Source: Musa acuminata AAA Group
Taxonomy: Eukaryota; Streptophyta; Magnoliopsida; Zingiberales; Musaceae
Direction: 5' to 3'
DNA length: 64,000 nt
Assembly (NCBI RefSeq): GCF_036884655.1
Contig: NC_088357.1
Span: forward strand, 45,738,501-45,802,500
Shown in pieces: positions 61,332-64,000 of this stretch. Position 1 is the stretch's first letter. Each line of letters opens with the position of its first letter. The position numbers and the translations under genes were made by a program. Under the pieces are notes generated by a model, which searched no databases, was not told where the DNA came from, and saw nothing but the letters and a program-made list of their open reading frames with translations.

Positions 61332-62594
61332 ATTTATTTATTTATGACTATTTTTTGTTTTATTTTATCCTCTTTATATCTAGAAAAACACATATTTCAG
61401 CATCATAGTAACTGAGATATTGAGCACCTTCATTCTTTGAGGGAAGAACACATTTTAAGTAATACCAGAGGAAAAATAGAGAAGAGAGAAAGAGAGGATA
61501 AAATATTAGGAAAATATAAATACACACAAATTATATTTCTTCTTTCAAGCGCATAAAAGTGGAAATGATGAGAAACATACTTGTATGAAGTGGCATATTT
61601 GCCCCTTATAGTACTGACAAAAATAATGCAATAATCACCATAGAAAAAGATCAAGATTTATGTGTCACATGTGTCCAAGATAGCCAACAGTTGATGCATT
61701 ACAATAAAATAAATACCACATATCCCACACTGTGCAGAGCCTTTGGGACTGCAAGTAGGTCGAGCCATCAAGTACATGGAAAGTATATTTCAAGGTGGAG
61801 CAAAATTATCATTATCTAAACACACAACCAACAGATGGAAAATATGGTGGTTGATTGTTGTTTAGATCTGGATACCCAAATATACTTCGAAATAGGCAAC
61901 TATGTTGGTTCTTTTTGAAGTATAAACGACATTCTCTCTCATCCTTTACTACTGTAAACCAAATGCCTATAATTTTATCAAAGAACTCGTTGATAGATCT
62001 GAGTTAGAGAATTAATTATGTATTATATTACTAGGAACACAAATGACATGATTACTCGAAGATTTGGTATCACAGGGCAATAATTTTGTGGGGGTTGTAC
62101 AGACAACAAACAACAACTGCTTTTTATGGTCTTTCACATTAGGAAACAAGAGCACGGCTATGTTTGTTGCATACACTTATAGTTTATTTCCAAATTAGAA
62201 AAGAATATTAGGTACCACGCTACATAATTGAAGCTATTTGTCGCAACATCTGATTAGTGTTAATATGATAACATCCGATTCAGATCCATAACCACTCTAT
62301 CAAACTATTTTTTTCAACTGATATTTGGTTCCTGTCTGCATGAATCAAATATCATGGTATCTGAAACAGACAGTATTGACCCAACAATGTTCTGGCAATA
62401 CACTTACTAGGACTAGAAAGATATGGATATTAAGGGGATTCAGGCTTGACCCAAACCCCACCCAAGAAGCCAGTGGATCAAGATTTCTCCCAATCTGCAA
62501 CAGGTGAGTTGGGTTGGGTTGGTGGGTCAAGGCATGTATTCCCTATTTTTTTTGTGTGTTTGCAAAACATCCATGTATGAAGAAAGATATGGTC

Positions 62595-63580
62595 AGTGAT
62601 TTAAAAAGCGCTAGGCGCCAAAAGGCGCCAAGGTCCAAAAACGCCCGAGGCGCTAGGCGCTCGCCCGAGCGAAGCGAGACGCTAAAATATAAAAATATAT
62701 AATACAATTAATAAATATAATTATTTAAAATTTTAAATAAAAAATATTCTATTAAATTAAGAAAATCTAAGATACAAAATCACAATGTCACATTAACAAA
62801 AAGTTTCAAAATTCAAAACAATAAAATTTTACTTCAAAATAAAAATTAACAACATTAAAATCAAAATAATATATTATTAATCTATTAACAGTATTGAAAA
62901 TTAATCATTTAAAAATTCAAATAAACTTAATATTAAAAGTATACTGTATACTGAGCCTGACGAAGAAACAAGGAAGCGGCGAGCAGCGGCGGCGGCAGCG
63001 GGAAAGGGAAAGGGAGCGGGAGGCGCGAGCAGCGGGAGGCACGAGCAGCGGGAGGGCGAGCAGGAGTCACAAGCAGCGGGAGGGCTCGCAGGAGTCGCGA
63101 GCAGCGAGAAGGCTCGTGGGAGGGCTCGCGGGAGGCGCGAGCAGCAGGAGGGCTCGCGGGAGTCGCGAGCAGCGGGAAGGCTTGCGGGAGGGCTCGCGGG
63201 AGGCGCAAGCAACGGGAGGGCTCGCGAGAGGGCTCGGGGGAGGCGCGAGCAGCGACAGCGACGAGCAGCGGCAGCGGGAGCAGGAGTGACGAGCAACGAG
63301 ATCGGGAGCGACAGCGGCAGCGGGTTAGGGTTGGGTAAGGGTTATATCGGTTTAGTTGGTTCGATTGAACCAACTAACAACCGAACCAGACCTAAAATCC
63401 TGGTTCGGTCACTTGGTTTACCCAGGCACTCGCCCGAAGCGCCCAGCGCCTGGGCTCGGGTGAGCGCCCAGGCGGCGCCCGTTTGAAGCGCGCCGCCTGG
63501 GACATTAGCGAGGCGCTCGGGCCTCGCCTCGCCTCGCCCGAGCGCCTAGGCGAGCGCCCGAGCGCCTCTTTCAATCACTG
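62595..63580. mobile_element. 986-bp hAT nonautonomous transposon with perfect 8-bp target duplication
   Basis: GATATGGT occurs immediately before (62587-62594) and after (63581-63588). The termini CAGTGATTTAAAAAGCGC and, on the opposite strand, CAGTGATTGAAAGAGGCGC form an inverted repeat. Subterminal regions are packed with GCGCCTAGGCG and CGCTCGCCCGAGCG motifs on both sides. The interior carries a GC-rich minisatellite (62980-63300) built from units such as GCGAGCAGCGGGAGG. No transposase is encoded; open frames inside are low-complexity artefacts. Confidence 0.88.
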
Positions 63581-63588
63581 GATATGGT

Positions 63589-64000
63589 TGATCCAAACCT
63601 GAACTAAACCCAGCAGATTATACTGAGTTTCACTGAAACTGTTTAGGTCACGATTCCTACCCCTCTATCATATCAAGGTAAACCAATTTATGATTCTTCT
63701 AGTGATATACCCAATCTACTTGTACAATTCTGATGTTTAGGGTGTATAATATCCATATCAGCATTTGCATCCTTTGAATTCCATCTCCAAATCATTATCT
63801 CAGATGCCTATACTGACCACAAGAACATGCAAATGGATAGTTCAGTATATGATAAGATGTGCAACACAGACCTATGCTGCGTGCTAAATTGATGCTAGGA
63901 TGGTATCAGCTTATCAACTACCAAGTACAGAATGTATAACACCTTGATTGTCAAAGCAGATGTCATACAAACATCTGGTTCTTTGTATGACATTATCTGC
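63589..64000. other. Unassigned, probably intron or 5' region of the AIR9-like gene
   Basis: No exon of the AIR9 family was recognised between 60,661 and the window end, apart from the transposons listed. Confidence 0.4.

Noticed and set aside
62894..63373. 131-146 codon ORFs on both strands
   Set aside because: They come from the GC-rich minisatellite inside the hAT element; overlapping frames on both strands are equally open.

Overview
The window is nuclear DNA of a flowering plant. Genes are split by GT-AG introns, exons are GC-rich inside AT-rich intergenic DNA, promoters carry TATA boxes, and LTR retrotransposons and small DNA transposons are common. The gene families (tau-class glutathione S-transferases, a DYW pentatricopeptide protein, an NPH3/BTB protein, an AIR9-like protein) are plant families. 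The GC-rich first exons suggest a commelinid monocot; Musaceae is my guess and is inference only.

Positions 1-33,400 hold a tandem cluster of tau-class GSTs (GSTU). Seven copies look intact: plus strand at 208, 7427, 25102, 28023 and 29902, and minus strand starting at 31869 and 33347. All share one intron at the same place, after the conserved [W]ADF[V/I]D[K/V][K/E] motif. Broken copies lie at 3796-4952 and 23887-24201, and two 14-codon exon-1 stubs lie at 10353 and 27838. The cluster grew by repeated local duplication: upstream blocks, truncated exon 1 copies and 3' flanks recur in order. The first copy has lost its catalytic serine.

From 10,519 to 23,865 an old, degraded Copia element (A) sits just upstream of the start codon of the GST copy at 23887. 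A younger Copia element (B, from 11,884) is nested in A. B has a nearly complete gag-pol, a truncated 3' LTR, and an identical 201-bp piece of A on both sides. The untranslated leader of B carries four evenly spaced stem-loops with one constant core and different but self-complementary outer stems. This is the most unusual signal in the window.

From 34 kb onward the sequence is ordinary gene space: a two-exon coiled-coil protein (34,399-35,332), an intronless DYW-type PPR protein similar to Arabidopsis At4g21065 (36,058-37,857), a four-exon NPH3 family gene similar to At1g30440 (44,124-48,878), and the last twelve recognisable exons of an AIR9-like gene on the minus strand (51,400-60,660), whose 5' part lies beyond the window. 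Four small DNA transposons with clear target-site duplications lie here (38,570; 50,247; 61,146; 62,595), the last two on the 5' side of the first recognised AIR9 exon.

The GSTs are expected to be cytosolic detoxification enzymes induced by stress or auxin; ocs-like promoter elements upstream of two of them fit this. The remaining genes are unrelated to one another. No CRISPR array, rRNA or convincing tRNA was seen.
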